61,035 nt of DNA from Methanosarcinaceae archaeon (lineage in GTDB: Archaea; Halobacteriota; Methanosarcinia; Methanosarcinales; Methanosarcinaceae): the NCBI GenBank assembly GCA_030611265.1, contig JAUWQD010000012.1, forward strand, positions 1-61,035. The letters run 5' to 3'. The notes beneath the pieces were generated by a model that was not told where the DNA came from, did not search any database, and was given only the letters and a program-made list of their open reading frames with translations. Numbering within the stretch: position 1 is the first letter of the stretch; every line of letters begins with the position of its first letter. Shown in pieces: positions 18,670 to 27,247 of the stretch. A program made the position numbers and the translations under genes.

Positions 18670-20217
18670 ATGCCAGAATATTTGACGCCAGGAGTGTATA
18701 CTGAAGAGATTGAGATTGGAGCTAAACCTATTGAGGGTATTAGCACAAGCACGGTGGGTTTTCTTGGACCTACTGAAAGGGGGCCAACCAATCCAGAGCT
18801 TGTAACGAACTTCGGGGATTTCCAAAATAAGTTTGGTGTATTCGTGGAGGGTTCTTATCTTGCATATGGTGTTCAGGGCTTTTTCAGTAACGGAGGACAG
18901 CGCTGTTTTATTGGTCGCATTGTAGGAAAGAACGCAAAGAATTCCACACACAATCTAACCCAAAAAGAAGACGATGCAGATAAAGACATTTTGAAAATAA
19001 CTGCAATTGGACCTGGAGTTTGGGGGGACAATATTGCAGTGAACGTGGAGCCGGCCACTCTGTTTAAAGAGGGGAAAAACCAGCTTTTTAAGTTGACAGT
19101 AAAATACTGGAAGAGCATGGTGAAATCCGAACAGGATAAACCTACTGTTGATGATAAAATAAATGCGCAGGAGAATAATCCGGCTGATGTTGTGGAGGTC
19201 TATGACAATCTGTCACCAATTGCAGTATCAAGTGATTACTATGGGAAGAGGATCAATGGCATATCCAATCTTGTGAATGTTGAGGCGATAACAGAAGGAC
19301 ACCTTGATCCACAATTCATCTTGCTTGAAAATGGGGATAAGGGGGCTGAAATCAAGACTGCGGATTATACCGGCAATGAAACAGCGCCTCCGGGTGAGAG
19401 GACGGGTCTTGCCGCTTTTGAAGAGATTGATAATATCAATATTGTTTGTGTCCCGGATGAAAATTCAAGTAACCTTACAGGTTTAACAGGTGAAATTGTC
19501 GGGCACTGCGAGAGGATGAAGGACAGGTTTGCAATATTGCAGGCAAAACAGAGTGCAGGGGATGTTGGAAAACTTGAGCCTCCACTGGATTCCAAATATG
19601 CGGCATTTTATTATCCATGGATCACGGTAATCGATCCTGTTACCAACAATAAGATGTTGGTCCCGCCCGGTGGACATATTGCTGGAATTTATGCTAGAAG
19701 TGACACTGAAAGAGGTGTTCACAAAGCACCGGCAAACGAGGTTGTCAGGGGAGCCCAAGAGTTGCAGTTCAACATCAAAAAAGGAGAGCAGGCTATTCTG
19801 AATCCAAAGGGTGTGAATTGTATGCGTGTATTCCCGGGAAGGGGAATTCGGGTATGGGGTGCCAGAACGACATCAACCGATCCGCTCTGGAAATATCTCA
19901 ATGTACGACGTTTGTTCCTGTACATAGAAGGCTCCATAGAACAGGCTACACAGTGGGTTGTTTTCGAGCCTAATAATGAGAGGCTGTGGGCAAGAGTAAA
20001 GCAGTCCATCACCCAGTTCTTAACAACGGTCTGGAGAGATGGTGCGCTTATGGGTATGACACCTGATGAGGCATTTTTTGTTAAATGTGACAGGACAACT
20101 ATGACTCAGGATGATATAGACAATGGCAGGCTCATTGTTATGATCGGTATTGCACCTGTCAAGCCGGCAGAGTTTGTAATATTCAGAATAGCCCAGTGGA
20201 CAGGCGGATCAGAGTAG
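18670..20217 (+). CDS. Contractile tail sheath protein
   Basis: 515-residue sheath protein, which polymerises around the inner tube and contracts to drive it through a target envelope. The N-terminus YLTPGVYTEEIE and GFLGPTERGPTNPELVTNF is the classic phage/eCIS sheath opening. The C-terminal core has NCMRVFPGRGIRVWGARTT near residue 378 and the conserved LFLYIEGSIEQATQWVVFEP near 414. The final region DNGRLIVMIGIAPVKPAEFV matches sheath C-termini. Only one sheath gene exists here; many eCIS have two to four. RBS GAGGTGA precedes the ATG. Confidence 0.95.
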   Translation: MPEYLTPGVYTEEIEIGAKPIEGISTSTVGFLGPTERGPTNPELVTNFGDFQNKFGVFVEGSYLAYGVQGFFSNGGQRCFIGRIVGKNAKNSTHNLTQKEDDADKDILKITAIGPGVWGDNIAVNVEPATLFKEGKNQLFKLTVKYWKSMVKSEQDKPTVDDKINAQENNPADVVEVYDNLSPIAVSSDYYGKRINGISNLVNVEAITEGHLDPQFILLENGDKGAEIKTADYTGNETAPPGERTGLAAFEEIDNINIVCVPDENSSNLTGLTGEIVGHCERMKDRFAILQAKQSAGDVGKLEPPLDSKYAAFYYPWITVIDPVTNNKMLVPPGGHIAGIYARSDTERGVHKAPANEVVRGAQELQFNIKKGEQAILNPKGVNCMRVFPGRGIRVWGARTTSTDPLWKYLNVRRLFLYIEGSIEQATQWVVFEPNNERLWARVKQSITQFLTTVWRDGALMGMTPDEAFFVKCDRTTMTQDDIDNGRLIVMIGIAPVKPAEFVIFRIAQWTGGSE

Positions 20218-20237
20218 TGGAATTTAGGTGAATAAAC

Positions 20238-20672
20238 ATGGTAGATAGAAAAGATCCTTATAGGAACTCCAGATTCTTGCTGGAGATCGATGGAATTGTT
20301 CAGGCAGGATTTAGTGATGTTACTATCCCTGATATCAGCACAGACCCTATTGAGTACAGGGAAGGAAATGAAGACACTACTGTCCGGAAATTACCCGGGC
20401 TGACCAAGTATGGAAACCTGACTTTGAAGTGGGGGATCACCGATTCAATGGAACTCTTTGAATGGCGAAAACTGGTAATACAGGGAAAGACCGGCGAGGC
20501 CAGGAAAAACATTGCTGTTATCCTTCAGGATGAGATAGGTAATGAAGCTGCCCGCTGGAATTTCAGGGAAGCATGGCCGATCAAGTATGATGCTCCGGAT
20601 CTTAGCGCCAAGGGAAATGATGTCGCCATTGAAACGATTGAGATCGCTCATGAGGGAATGGATAGGGTATAA
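20238..20672 (+). CDS. Tail tube protein 1 (gp19-like)
   Basis: 144-residue inner-tube protein of the T4 gp19/Pvc1 family. Visible signatures are DPYRNSRFLLEIDGIVQAGF, EYREGNEDTTVRKLPGLTKYGNL split over residues 38-60, LKWGITDS, and the C-terminal AIETIEIAHEGMDRV. Hexamers of this protein stack to form the tube lumen. It directly follows the sheath and overlaps the next start by one base (TAATG). It is paralogous to the tube protein at 22477. Confidence 0.92.
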   Translation: MVDRKDPYRNSRFLLEIDGIVQAGFSDVTIPDISTDPIEYREGNEDTTVRKLPGLTKYGNLTLKWGITDSMELFEWRKLVIQGKTGEARKNIAVILQDEIGNEAARWNFREAWPIKYDAPDLSAKGNDVAIETIEIAHEGMDRV

Positions 20673-21037
20673 TGACGTTCCAGACCGAATTTGAATTTTC
20701 ACTTCCACAGGGGTATGTTGATGAGACTGGCAACCTGCACAAGGATGGGATCATGCGTCTGGCAACTGCGGCAGATGAGATCTTACCTTTGAAGGATCCA
20801 AGAGTTCAGTCGAATCCGGCTTACCTGAGTGTAATTTTACTATCCCGTGTTATCACAAAGCTGGGCAGTCTGAATTCCATCAATACACGGAATATTGAAA
20901 ATCTGTTCATAGCTGATATGGCTTATCTGCAGGATCTTTACCAGCGGATCAACGAAAACGGTTCAGACGTGATAAAAACCGTTTGTCCCAAATGTGAACA
21001 CACGTTCGAGGTTGAGGTGAATGACCGGGGGGAATGA
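20672..21037 (+). CDS. Tail-assembly-chaperone-like eCIS protein
   Basis: 121 residues. Family-typical start FEFSLPQGYVDETGNLHKDG and RLATAADEILPLKDPRVQSN; a CPKCEH knuckle near residues 109-114 suggests zinc binding. Such proteins sit between tube and DUF6760 genes in eCIS loci and are compared with phage tail assembly proteins. Its last codons run through a six-G tract, and the next gene lies in the -1 frame without a stop in between, so a frameshifted fusion is possible. Confidence 0.78.
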   Translation: MTFQTEFEFSLPQGYVDETGNLHKDGIMRLATAADEILPLKDPRVQSNPAYLSVILLSRVITKLGSLNSINTRNIENLFIADMAYLQDLYQRINENGSDVIKTVCPKCEHTFEVEVNDRGE

Positions 21038-21039
21038 TG
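21024..21039 (+). other. Candidate -1 ribosomal frameshift site
   Basis: The zero-frame codons are CGG GGG GAA TGA. Six consecutive Gs (21027-21032) let a P-site GGG slip back one base without mismatch. The -1 frame then reads GGG GGA ATG ATG and continues into the DUF6760 frame. Start-stop coupling (ATG overlapping TGA) is the simpler alternative. No experimental support. Confidence 0.4.
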
Positions 21040-21225
21040 AGCTACCCCCTCGATCATTTGCATGAGGAGGTAGCATTTTTGGCTTATTATTTTCACTGGG
21101 ACCATGAAACCATCATGAATATGGAACACAGGGACAGGCAGCGCTGGTGTGAAGAGATCAGTAAGATAAACAGGAATCTCAATTCGAATTCAACTTTGAA
21201 TGAAAAGAGTATTCTTGATATGTAA
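21034..21225 (+). CDS. DUF6760 eCIS protein
   Basis: 63-residue protein matching the short eCIS family DUF6760: YPLDHLHEEVAFLAYYFHW, then MEHRDRQRWCEEISKINR. The fold is probably two or three helices. It is encoded right after, or fused by frameshift to, the 121-residue protein, the same arrangement as phage tail chaperone pairs of the gpG/gpGT type. Role in tube or sheath assembly is inferred from position. Confidence 0.75.
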   Translation: MMSYPLDHLHEEVAFLAYYFHWDHETIMNMEHRDRQRWCEEISKINRNLNSNSTLNEKSILDM

Positions 21226-21257
21226 ATCTAAGACGAAGTTTAAGGTTAGGAGGAACT

Positions 21258-21384
21258 GTGCCTGGATCAAGTACGTCAGTAGGTAACCAGAGGTCAGATC
21301 CGTATGCTGCCTATAATTTTCATAGAGATTGAAGGACTAATAGTAGGTGGATTTAGCGAGATATCGGGTCTGAACGTTGACAAA
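21258..21384 (+). pseudogene. Truncated duplicate of tail tube gene 2
   Basis: The sequence from AGGAGGAACTGTGCC onward closely follows the leader and first 120 bp of the intact tube gene at 22477. Two bases are missing after the codons for YNF, giving a stop at 21332. Similarity ends near 21384, where unrelated DNA of the GNAT module begins. It is the left boundary duplicate of an insertion. Confidence 0.75.
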
Positions 21385-21520
21385 CAATATATTTTTGAAA
21401 AATAATAATTTTAATGTTTCGTTCACATAGAGATATATTAATGTATGGTTACTTACTTATTAATTATTAGTCGTTGGACAACTGTTTAGTATGTCCCGGC
21501 GAAAAAAGGAGATGAGCAAC

Positions 21521-21667
21521 ATGGCAGAACCGATTCGACTTGGCTTAGTTCTTGAAGGCGAGGATGCCCGTGAGTTTGATGAACGTATGCGCAACCCAAA
21601 AGTCACTGAAGAGCAAGTGGCATTTTTCAGGGAAGCAATTAGGGTGTACAATACACATAAATTCTAA
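21521..21667 (+). CDS. Small protein upstream of GNAT, candidate antitoxin
   Basis: 48 residues starting MAEPIRLGLVLEGEDAREF and ending REAIRVYNTHKF. AAAGGAGATGA lies 6-7 nt before the ATG at 21521; an in-frame ATG at 21491 is possible but lacks such a site. The GNAT gene begins 3 nt after its stop. Short acidic-helical proteins immediately ahead of GNAT toxins are typically antitoxins; that role is inferred from position only. Confidence 0.55.
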   Translation: MAEPIRLGLVLEGEDAREFDERMRNPKVTEEQVAFFREAIRVYNTHKF

Positions 21668-21670
21668 TTT

Positions 21671-22240
21671 ATGGTCACCCGCTTATCTTATAATGAGTTG
21701 AAAATCGTTTCATATACAGAACGCCATGATGTATCGCATTTTGAATCGAAAACGGCAGACTTAAATTCGTTTTTAAAAGATGATGCATTCGAAAACCAAG
21801 AAGAGCTTATCAGCAAAACATATCTTTGTTGCCATTTTGATCAATTGGTTGGATATATAACCTTCACTACCGATATTATCAAAAAGAAAGAGATTCAAGA
21901 TGAAGAACATATCGATGTGCCGTATAAAGAATACCCTGCAATAAAAATCGCTCGATTGGCTGTGGATAAGAAATATGAACGAAGGGGTGTGGGAAGATTT
22001 TTACTACTTGTTGCGGTTGGCAAAGCACTTAAAATATCAAACGAGGTAGGTTGCCGTTTTATAACAGTCGATTCAAAACAAGATTCGATAGGATTCTACG
22101 AAAAACGTGGAGGTTTTGAATTGGTTAAAAAACACAAAAACATGATGTATCCGACATTGTATCTGGATATATTACCAATAAACAAAGAAATGAAGGCAGT
22201 AAACACCGAACTTGGAGATTATCAATCACCAATGAATTAA
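21671..22240 (+). CDS. GNAT acetyltransferase, candidate type II toxin
   Basis: 189-residue GNAT-fold protein. The N-terminal stretch FESKTADLNSFLKDDAFENQ resembles TacT/AtaT-type tRNA-acetylating toxins (a short hydrophobic Leu-Asn-x-Phe-Leu helix). The acetyl-CoA motif is RLAVDKKYERRGVGRFLL near residue 98. The C-terminal FYEKRGGFE near residue 139 carries the usual catalytic-region Tyr. The module sits inside the injection-system operon, between a tube-gene remnant and the intact tube gene. Ordinary RimI-like acetyltransferase function is the alternative. Confidence 0.7.
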   Translation: MVTRLSYNELKIVSYTERHDVSHFESKTADLNSFLKDDAFENQEELISKTYLCCHFDQLVGYITFTTDIIKKKEIQDEEHIDVPYKEYPAIKIARLAVDKKYERRGVGRFLLLVAVGKALKISNEVGCRFITVDSKQDSIGFYEKRGGFELVKKHKNMMYPTLYLDILPINKEMKAVNTELGDYQSPMN

Positions 22241-22434
22241 AATGAGTCTGAATTATACACTTTATTCATCTACCACTCTGCCTACAGCTTATTTTACCAC
22301 TCAATCTCTGGCTTCTCGGATGCCTGACTTAAGTCCGGGATCCATAACGAATCATAATTTCATATCTTAATGGCTTTGTTTTAAAAATCGTAATATCTTC
22401 CGACTTTATACACAAAGTCAACTACGGCTAAGTC

Positions 22435-22461
22435 TAATTATAATTATAATTATAATTATAA
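22435..22461. repeat. Tandem TAATTA tract before tube gene 2
   Basis: About four and a half copies of the six-base unit TAATTA/AATTAT occur 16-42 nt upstream of the GTG start. Its AT-richness may provide a TATA-type promoter for the downstream part of the operon. The rest of 22241-22476 contains only a GACTTAAGTC palindrome near 22326. Confidence 0.5.
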
Positions 22462-22476
22462 GATCAAGGAGGAACT

Positions 22477-22932
22477 GTGCCCGGATTAAGTAAATCATTT
22501 GGAAACCAGAGGTCAGATCCGTATGCTGCCTATAATTTTATCATAGAGATCGATGGAATTATTTCAGGTGGATTTAGCGAGGTTTCGGGTCTGAATATTG
22601 AGACAGAAGTTGAATCTATAAGGGAAGGTGGAGCCAATGATGTTGAATATAAACTTCCTAAAGGTACAAAATACTCAAACATTACGTTAAAGCGTGGAAT
22701 CACCGATTCTGATCTTATCTGGAAATGGTATGATGATGTCATAAATGGAAAGATTAGACGGAAAGACGGTTTGATATTTCTTTGTGATCAAGCGGGGTCC
22801 CATCTGGTAACATGGGGATTTGTTGATGCATATCCGGTCAAGCTGGATGGTCCATCATTTAATGCCACAACCAATACCATTGCAACTGAAACCCTGACTC
22901 TGGCTCATCATGGACTTAAAAGAGTTGCATGA
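22477..22932 (+). CDS. Tail tube protein 2 (gp19-like)
   Basis: 151-residue second tube paralogue. Features are DPYAAYNFIIEIDGIISGGF, VESIREGGANDVEYKLPKG split around residues 48-66, LKRGITDS, and ATETLTLAHHGLKRV at the C-terminus. In eCIS particles such a variant often forms the first tube ring joining the baseplate. The GTG start is preceded by AAGGAGG. The LysM adaptor downstream is the expected partner. A decayed copy of its 5' end lies at 21258. Confidence 0.92.
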   Translation: MPGLSKSFGNQRSDPYAAYNFIIEIDGIISGGFSEVSGLNIETEVESIREGGANDVEYKLPKGTKYSNITLKRGITDSDLIWKWYDDVINGKIRRKDGLIFLCDQAGSHLVTWGFVDAYPVKLDGPSFNATTNTIATETLTLAHHGLKRVA

Positions 22933-22958
22933 GATATTCCACTTAACGATGTAATAGT

Positions 22959-24455
22959 ATGAATGAACAATTACATACAGATTGTAGTATATTGCGGAAT
23001 AATCTGCCGGCAGTGTTGCCTATAAGTCTAAATCGAAATTTGTCAACAAAAGTTCATGGACCTTATTTTTTTAAACAAATTGTCCAAAAATATTCTATCG
23101 TCACAAGATCAGGCAGTTTGCCGTCATTAATATTACTCAGATTACTGGAAAATGCCGTCGGTACAACGAAATTAACAAATGTTAATAAAAACAATATAAA
23201 AAATATATTGAATACCGGCATCAGGCAATATCTAAATTTGTATTTAACAATCCGGTCACCAGAAAATGCAATTGTCTCCGGGTCATATATCAACAATGCA
23301 TTGTCATCTGGAAAACGTGTGCATGAACAACAGGTGAATATACAAACAGATCTTGCAAAAGATACAAAACACGTTGTGATTCCCCGTTTGGTGAGATATT
23401 TACAGACAATTGACGATCAAGACTCCGGTTATAAGTTCCGGCCTGTATCGGCAAAGACCTTGGCAACAACAAAATTAATGAGAACACTACCGGAAAGGAT
23501 GGTATTTCAAAGAAAGAGAAGCAAGAATACAACAATACTCTCAAATAACCACTATCTTGAAAGTGACATACGGGTTATAGGGCATACAAATTCTGATAGG
23601 GACGATAATCTTGTTTCTGCTGACATTGATAAAACACAAGCAAGCAGAATACCGGCAAGCGGAATACAGATTGACAAAACAGGAACTTTTTCTGAATACC
23701 GGCATCTAAAGATGCCGGATGTTCCTCTCTTTGATGAATACACTAACCCGGTGATTGCGGACATTTCAGGAGTGGGAATAAGTGAAAATAGAAAAGTTAG
23801 AGACATTATTGTACATCCCGTTACCCACGCGGAAGAGAAGATTGCAAAAACAGATACAATGATGGCACATATTCAAAAAAGAAATAAACTTGTTTATGAA
23901 AAACATGAGGTTTTCATCAAGCGAACAGCAGATCGATATTTGGTGACTGAAAAAAACAATATTGCAAACAGGTTGATTTCCGGTACACATATTGCAGGAT
24001 CGAGGATGACAAATGCGGGGGTGGAAGCCGATGAAGTTACGGGAATCCCAAAAGGAATCTCCCCACAAAAAATTCCACAAGAAACACCAAAATTGTTGTT
24101 CGATCAAGATGGTGTTTTTTTACAACATGTCGGACATGCGCAAACAGGCATGATTGGACCGTTAAAATTATCGTCAAATAATATTGTCGGAAGGTCTTCT
24201 GATCTGGTTCTCAGAAAACCTGCCGTTTATAGTGCAGAGAAAGGCTTTGAAAAATCGGAAAAATCGGATATTGTCAAAATTGAAAGAACCAAGATCAATG
24301 CAGAAAAGGAAGACATTATTGGGACAAATATCCGGGCAAGAAACAGTATTGATGATATTGTTACCAATGATGACATTGCTACAATTGCCGACAGGGTGTA
24401 TAAACTTCTTGAAACAAGAATTTCAATTGAAAAGGAACGAAGGGGTCTCAGGTAA
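22959..24455 (+). CDS. eCIS protein of unknown function (basic, conserved C-terminal helix)
   Basis: 498 residues, mostly polar and Lys/Arg/Asn-rich, with no signal peptide or membrane segment. The middle is not recognised. The C-terminal helix IADRVYKLLETRISIEKERRGLR (residues 476-498, written here in two parts: IADRVYKLLETR and ISIEKERRGLR) resembles a motif seen at the end of proteins encoded just before the LysM tube adaptor in other eCIS loci. A tape-measure or baseplate-linker role is possible but unproven. Its stop overlaps the next ATG by one base. Confidence 0.65.
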   Translation: MNEQLHTDCSILRNNLPAVLPISLNRNLSTKVHGPYFFKQIVQKYSIVTRSGSLPSLILLRLLENAVGTTKLTNVNKNNIKNILNTGIRQYLNLYLTIRSPENAIVSGSYINNALSSGKRVHEQQVNIQTDLAKDTKHVVIPRLVRYLQTIDDQDSGYKFRPVSAKTLATTKLMRTLPERMVFQRKRSKNTTILSNNHYLESDIRVIGHTNSDRDDNLVSADIDKTQASRIPASGIQIDKTGTFSEYRHLKMPDVPLFDEYTNPVIADISGVGISENRKVRDIIVHPVTHAEEKIAKTDTMMAHIQKRNKLVYEKHEVFIKRTADRYLVTEKNNIANRLISGTHIAGSRMTNAGVEADEVTGIPKGISPQKIPQETPKLLFDQDGVFLQHVGHAQTGMIGPLKLSSNNIVGRSSDLVLRKPAVYSAEKGFEKSEKSDIVKIERTKINAEKEDIIGTNIRARNSIDDIVTNDDIATIADRVYKLLETRISIEKERRGLR

Positions 24456-25126
24456 TGGAAAAAGCCAAAATATATATTCTGGATGATCAGGGCAAGGGTG
24501 TTGTTAAAGATAAAACGATAGAGGTCATGTTTAACCCGACTGATTATACAAGCAGCATAAACGCAACATGGGTAGGTGAAGAGGGCATGATCCCTGCGTT
24601 TACAAAAACAACTTTTGGCACGTTGACACTTAATTTGTTTTTTGATACATATGAACACCGTGCCGATGTCAGGGAAGATAATGAAATTCCAATTTCCGGC
24701 AGGGTCAGAAAAATTGCCGGAACAAAAAGAATAATGGAACTTGCTGTTCCAACTGTTGAGGGCAAAGAAACAAAAAAACCACCTGTATGCTTATTCAGTT
24801 GGGGGAAATTTAACTTTAAAGGTGTTGTGCAATCAGTAACTCAAAACTTTACAATGTTCCTCTCAACCGGAATTCCGGTGCGGGCGAAGTTGACCGTCGT
24901 AATGAAACCCATTGTGAATGCACAGGATATGTTAAAGCTGAAAGGTGTTGAAGCATGCCGAAAAGTTAGACAGGTAAAACAGGGAGAAAGGCTGGACATC
25001 ATAGCAGCAGAGGAATTTAAGAACCCATTTTTATGGCGCAAGATCGCTGAATTAAATAATATTGATGATCCACTCAATTTCCCGGGTCCCGATGACATTG
25101 GTAAAATTATAATAATACCCGACTAG
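24455..25126 (+). CDS. CIS tube/baseplate adaptor with LysM domain
   Basis: 223 residues of the Pvc7/gp53-like type. The N-terminal domain begins VMFNPTDYTSSINATW and continues LTLNLFFDTYEHRADVRE. The C-terminal LysM module is VRQVKQGERLDIIAAEEF..NPFLWRKIAELNNIDDP with GKIIIIPD at the end. This protein connects the first tube ring to the spike hub. It is positioned between the unknown 498-residue protein and the hub gene, as in other eCIS. Confidence 0.88.
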   Translation: MEKAKIYILDDQGKGVVKDKTIEVMFNPTDYTSSINATWVGEEGMIPAFTKTTFGTLTLNLFFDTYEHRADVREDNEIPISGRVRKIAGTKRIMELAVPTVEGKETKKPPVCLFSWGKFNFKGVVQSVTQNFTMFLSTGIPVRAKLTVVMKPIVNAQDMLKLKGVEACRKVRQVKQGERLDIIAAEEFKNPFLWRKIAELNNIDDPLNFPGPDDIGKIIIIPD

Positions 25127-25139
25127 GAGCTCATTTATT

Positions 25140-26192
25140 TTGTCTGAAAATATGGTTTCCACAGTCCCGATATTCAAAGTTAAAGTCGATGGCAACGAGC
25201 TTTCAGCAGAAGCCATGGCATCTGTTGAAAGTGTGATGTTCGAAGAAGAACTCAACACAGCATCCATGTTTGTTCTCAAGCTGACGATATTCGATTTTGA
25301 AAAAGGGGCCTGGCGGTATGTTGACCTTGAAGACTTCCGTCTTGGGGCAGAGGTCAAGCTATACATGGGCATGGACGATCTGGTTTTGATGATCGTGGGG
25401 GAGATCACCTCTCTCAAGCCATCTTTTAGTGAAAGTTCCTCGACAATCAAAATAAGAGGCTATGATAGGTTGCATCGGCTCCGTTTCGGGTCAAAGAGGC
25501 GTACATTTGTGAATGTAAAGGATAGTGATATTGCATCTACGATAGCCGGTGACTGGGGGCTTAGCGCAAAGGCAGAAAATACAGGGACTGTTCATTCACA
25601 TATTTATCAAAACAACCAGAGCGACCTTGAGTTTATATTACAAAGAGCAAAACGCATCAGGTACGAGGTGTTTGTAGACGATAAAACATTACATTTTCAA
25701 TCTCCAAAAGAGAGTGATCCCGCATCCCGGACTCTTGAATACAGGGTTGATATGGAAGAGTTTTCTGCAGAGCTTAGTGCAAGATATGAGGGTGACGAGG
25801 TTGTGGTGCAGGGATGGGATTTCATGCAGAAAAAGCAGATATCGGCAACGTCAAAAGGGAGAAATGGGATGCCATCGATGAACGCTAAAGATACCGGAAC
25901 AAACATGACTAAATCGGCATTTGGGAGTTTTTCATCATATGTTGTAGATGACCAGCCTGTGGATGTTTCTGATGCAGAGAAACTTGCAGATGCAAGATAC
26001 AATTCACATCTTGTAGAATCCGTAACAGGGGATGGAAAATGTGCGGGCATTCCTGAACTCAGGGCAGGGAATACCATTGAGATAAAAGGGACTGACCGAT
26101 TCAGTGGAACCTATTATGTCACCTCAACATTCCATTCAATTGACCACAATGGATATAGCACATCATTCAAGGTGCGGAGGGTTGGGATATGA
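25140..26192 (+). CDS. Baseplate hub protein (gp27/late control D-like)
   Basis: 350-residue phage late-control-D family protein. It forms the trimeric hub to which the spike attaches. Typical stretches are IFKVKVDGNELSAEAMASVE, IRGYDRLHRLRFG near residue 102, and the C-terminal DRFSGTYYVTSTFHSIDHNG. Start is TTG at 25140 with AGGAG about 10 nt upstream; an ATG four codons in is an alternative. It overlaps the spike gene by 4 nt. In PVC and Afp, hub and spike are one polypeptide (Pvc8); here they are separate. Confidence 0.88.
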   Translation: MSENMVSTVPIFKVKVDGNELSAEAMASVESVMFEEELNTASMFVLKLTIFDFEKGAWRYVDLEDFRLGAEVKLYMGMDDLVLMIVGEITSLKPSFSESSSTIKIRGYDRLHRLRFGSKRRTFVNVKDSDIASTIAGDWGLSAKAENTGTVHSHIYQNNQSDLEFILQRAKRIRYEVFVDDKTLHFQSPKESDPASRTLEYRVDMEEFSAELSARYEGDEVVVQGWDFMQKKQISATSKGRNGMPSMNAKDTGTNMTKSAFGSFSSYVVDDQPVDVSDAEKLADARYNSHLVESVTGDGKCAGIPELRAGNTIEIKGTDRFSGTYYVTSTFHSIDHNGYSTSFKVRRVGI

Positions 26193-26824
26193 GTTTACTG
26201 GATCTGGTCGAAGACAGGAGCACTGATCCAAAGATCAATGGTGTTGTCATAGGTATTGTGACAAATAACAAGGACCCTGAAGGGCTTGGAAGGATCAGGG
26301 TGAAATTCCCGTGGTTGAGCGATGAGGATGAATCCAACTGGGCGAGGGTCGCATCACTTATGGCCGGTAAAGATCGAGGGATTTTCATCCTGCCGGAAAT
26401 CGATGATGAAGTCCTTGTTGTTTTTGAGCACGGCAACATAAATATGCCATATGTTATCGGGTCGTTGTGGAATGGGAAAGATCTCCCTCCCGGAACGAAC
26501 AGCGATGGCAAGAACGATATCAGGATGATAAAGTCTCGTAGCGGGCATGTGATACGGATTGATGATACGGACGGGAATGAAAAAATAGAAATTGTGGATA
26601 AAACAGAAAAAAACATGATCACAATTGATACAAAAGACAATAAAATATCAATAATGTCAAACAAAGATATTGAGATGTCTGCACCGAATGGAAAAATTAC
26701 GATCGATGCAATGAATATTGAGATCAAATCGTCGGCAGCCACAAAGATCGAAGCAACAGCGGAGATGGATGTAAAAGCCTCCGCGAACATGAACATAAAA
26801 GGGGCTACAATTAATCTCAATTGA
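26189..26824 (+). CDS. Spike protein (gp5/VgrG C-terminal-like)
   Basis: 211-residue central spike. The OB-fold opens GVVIGIVTNNKDPEGLGRIRVKFPW (about residues 18-42, key residues PEGLGRIRVKFP). It continues with ARVASLMAGKDRG and FEHGNINMPYVIGSLWNGKD. The last 70 residues are a repetitive beta-helix (KIEIVDKTEKNMITIDTKDN then alternating I/V positions). No lysozyme domain is fused. It overlaps the hub gene and precedes the PAAR tip. Confidence 0.92.
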   Translation: MSLLDLVEDRSTDPKINGVVIGIVTNNKDPEGLGRIRVKFPWLSDEDESNWARVASLMAGKDRGIFILPEIDDEVLVVFEHGNINMPYVIGSLWNGKDLPPGTNSDGKNDIRMIKSRSGHVIRIDDTDGNEKIEIVDKTEKNMITIDTKDNKISIMSNKDIEMSAPNGKITIDAMNIEIKSSAATKIEATAEMDVKASANMNIKGATINLN

Positions 26825-26846
26825 TCATTAACGGGGAGGTTTAATT

Positions 26847-27242
26847 ATGGGAATGCCGGCAGCTAAACACGGAGATCAGGTTATTGCAGTAGATATTCAT
26901 ATAATTTTAATACAGGCTCCTCCCGGTCCACCGATCCCTGTTCCTGTTCCTCATTCTTTTACCGGTATCATAGATGGCAATCTCAGCCAAAATGTAAAGA
27001 TAGAGGGAATGCCTGCTGCGACAGTTGATTCAACAGCAACAAATACCCCTCTTCATGTTCCACAGGGTGGACCGTTTCAGAAATCTCCCTCAAACAAGGC
27101 AACAATAAATATGGGAAGTGCAACTGTGAGAATAAATGGGAAGATGGCTGCAAGGAATGGAGATCCGGCAATAACATGTAATGATCCTTCAGGCATGCCG
27201 ATCGGAACAGTCATTGCAGCAGGTACCGTATTTGTGGGGTGA
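26847..27242 (+). CDS. PAAR-domain spike tip protein
   Basis: 131-residue PAAR protein that sharpens the spike. The N-terminal MGMPAAKHGDQVIAVD and later VRINGKMAARNGDPAITC are the paired PAAR repeats. The middle contains PPGPPIPVPVPHSFTG, the usual proline-rich loop. His/Cys residues probably bind a metal at the tip. No effector domain is fused. GGGGAGG is the ribosome-binding site. Confidence 0.92.
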   Translation: MGMPAAKHGDQVIAVDIHIILIQAPPGPPIPVPVPHSFTGIIDGNLSQNVKIEGMPAATVDSTATNTPLHVPQGGPFQKSPSNKATINMGSATVRINGKMAARNGDPAITCNDPSGMPIGTVIAAGTVFVG

Positions 27243-27247
27243 ATAAA

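Noticed and set aside
22435-22461. CRISPR-like array
   Set aside because: The units are 6-bp tandem AT repeats without spacers. No CRISPR pattern was seen anywhere in the window.
26189-27242. Effector domain fused to spike or PAAR protein
   Set aside because: Both proteins end with their structural cores, leaving no extra domain.
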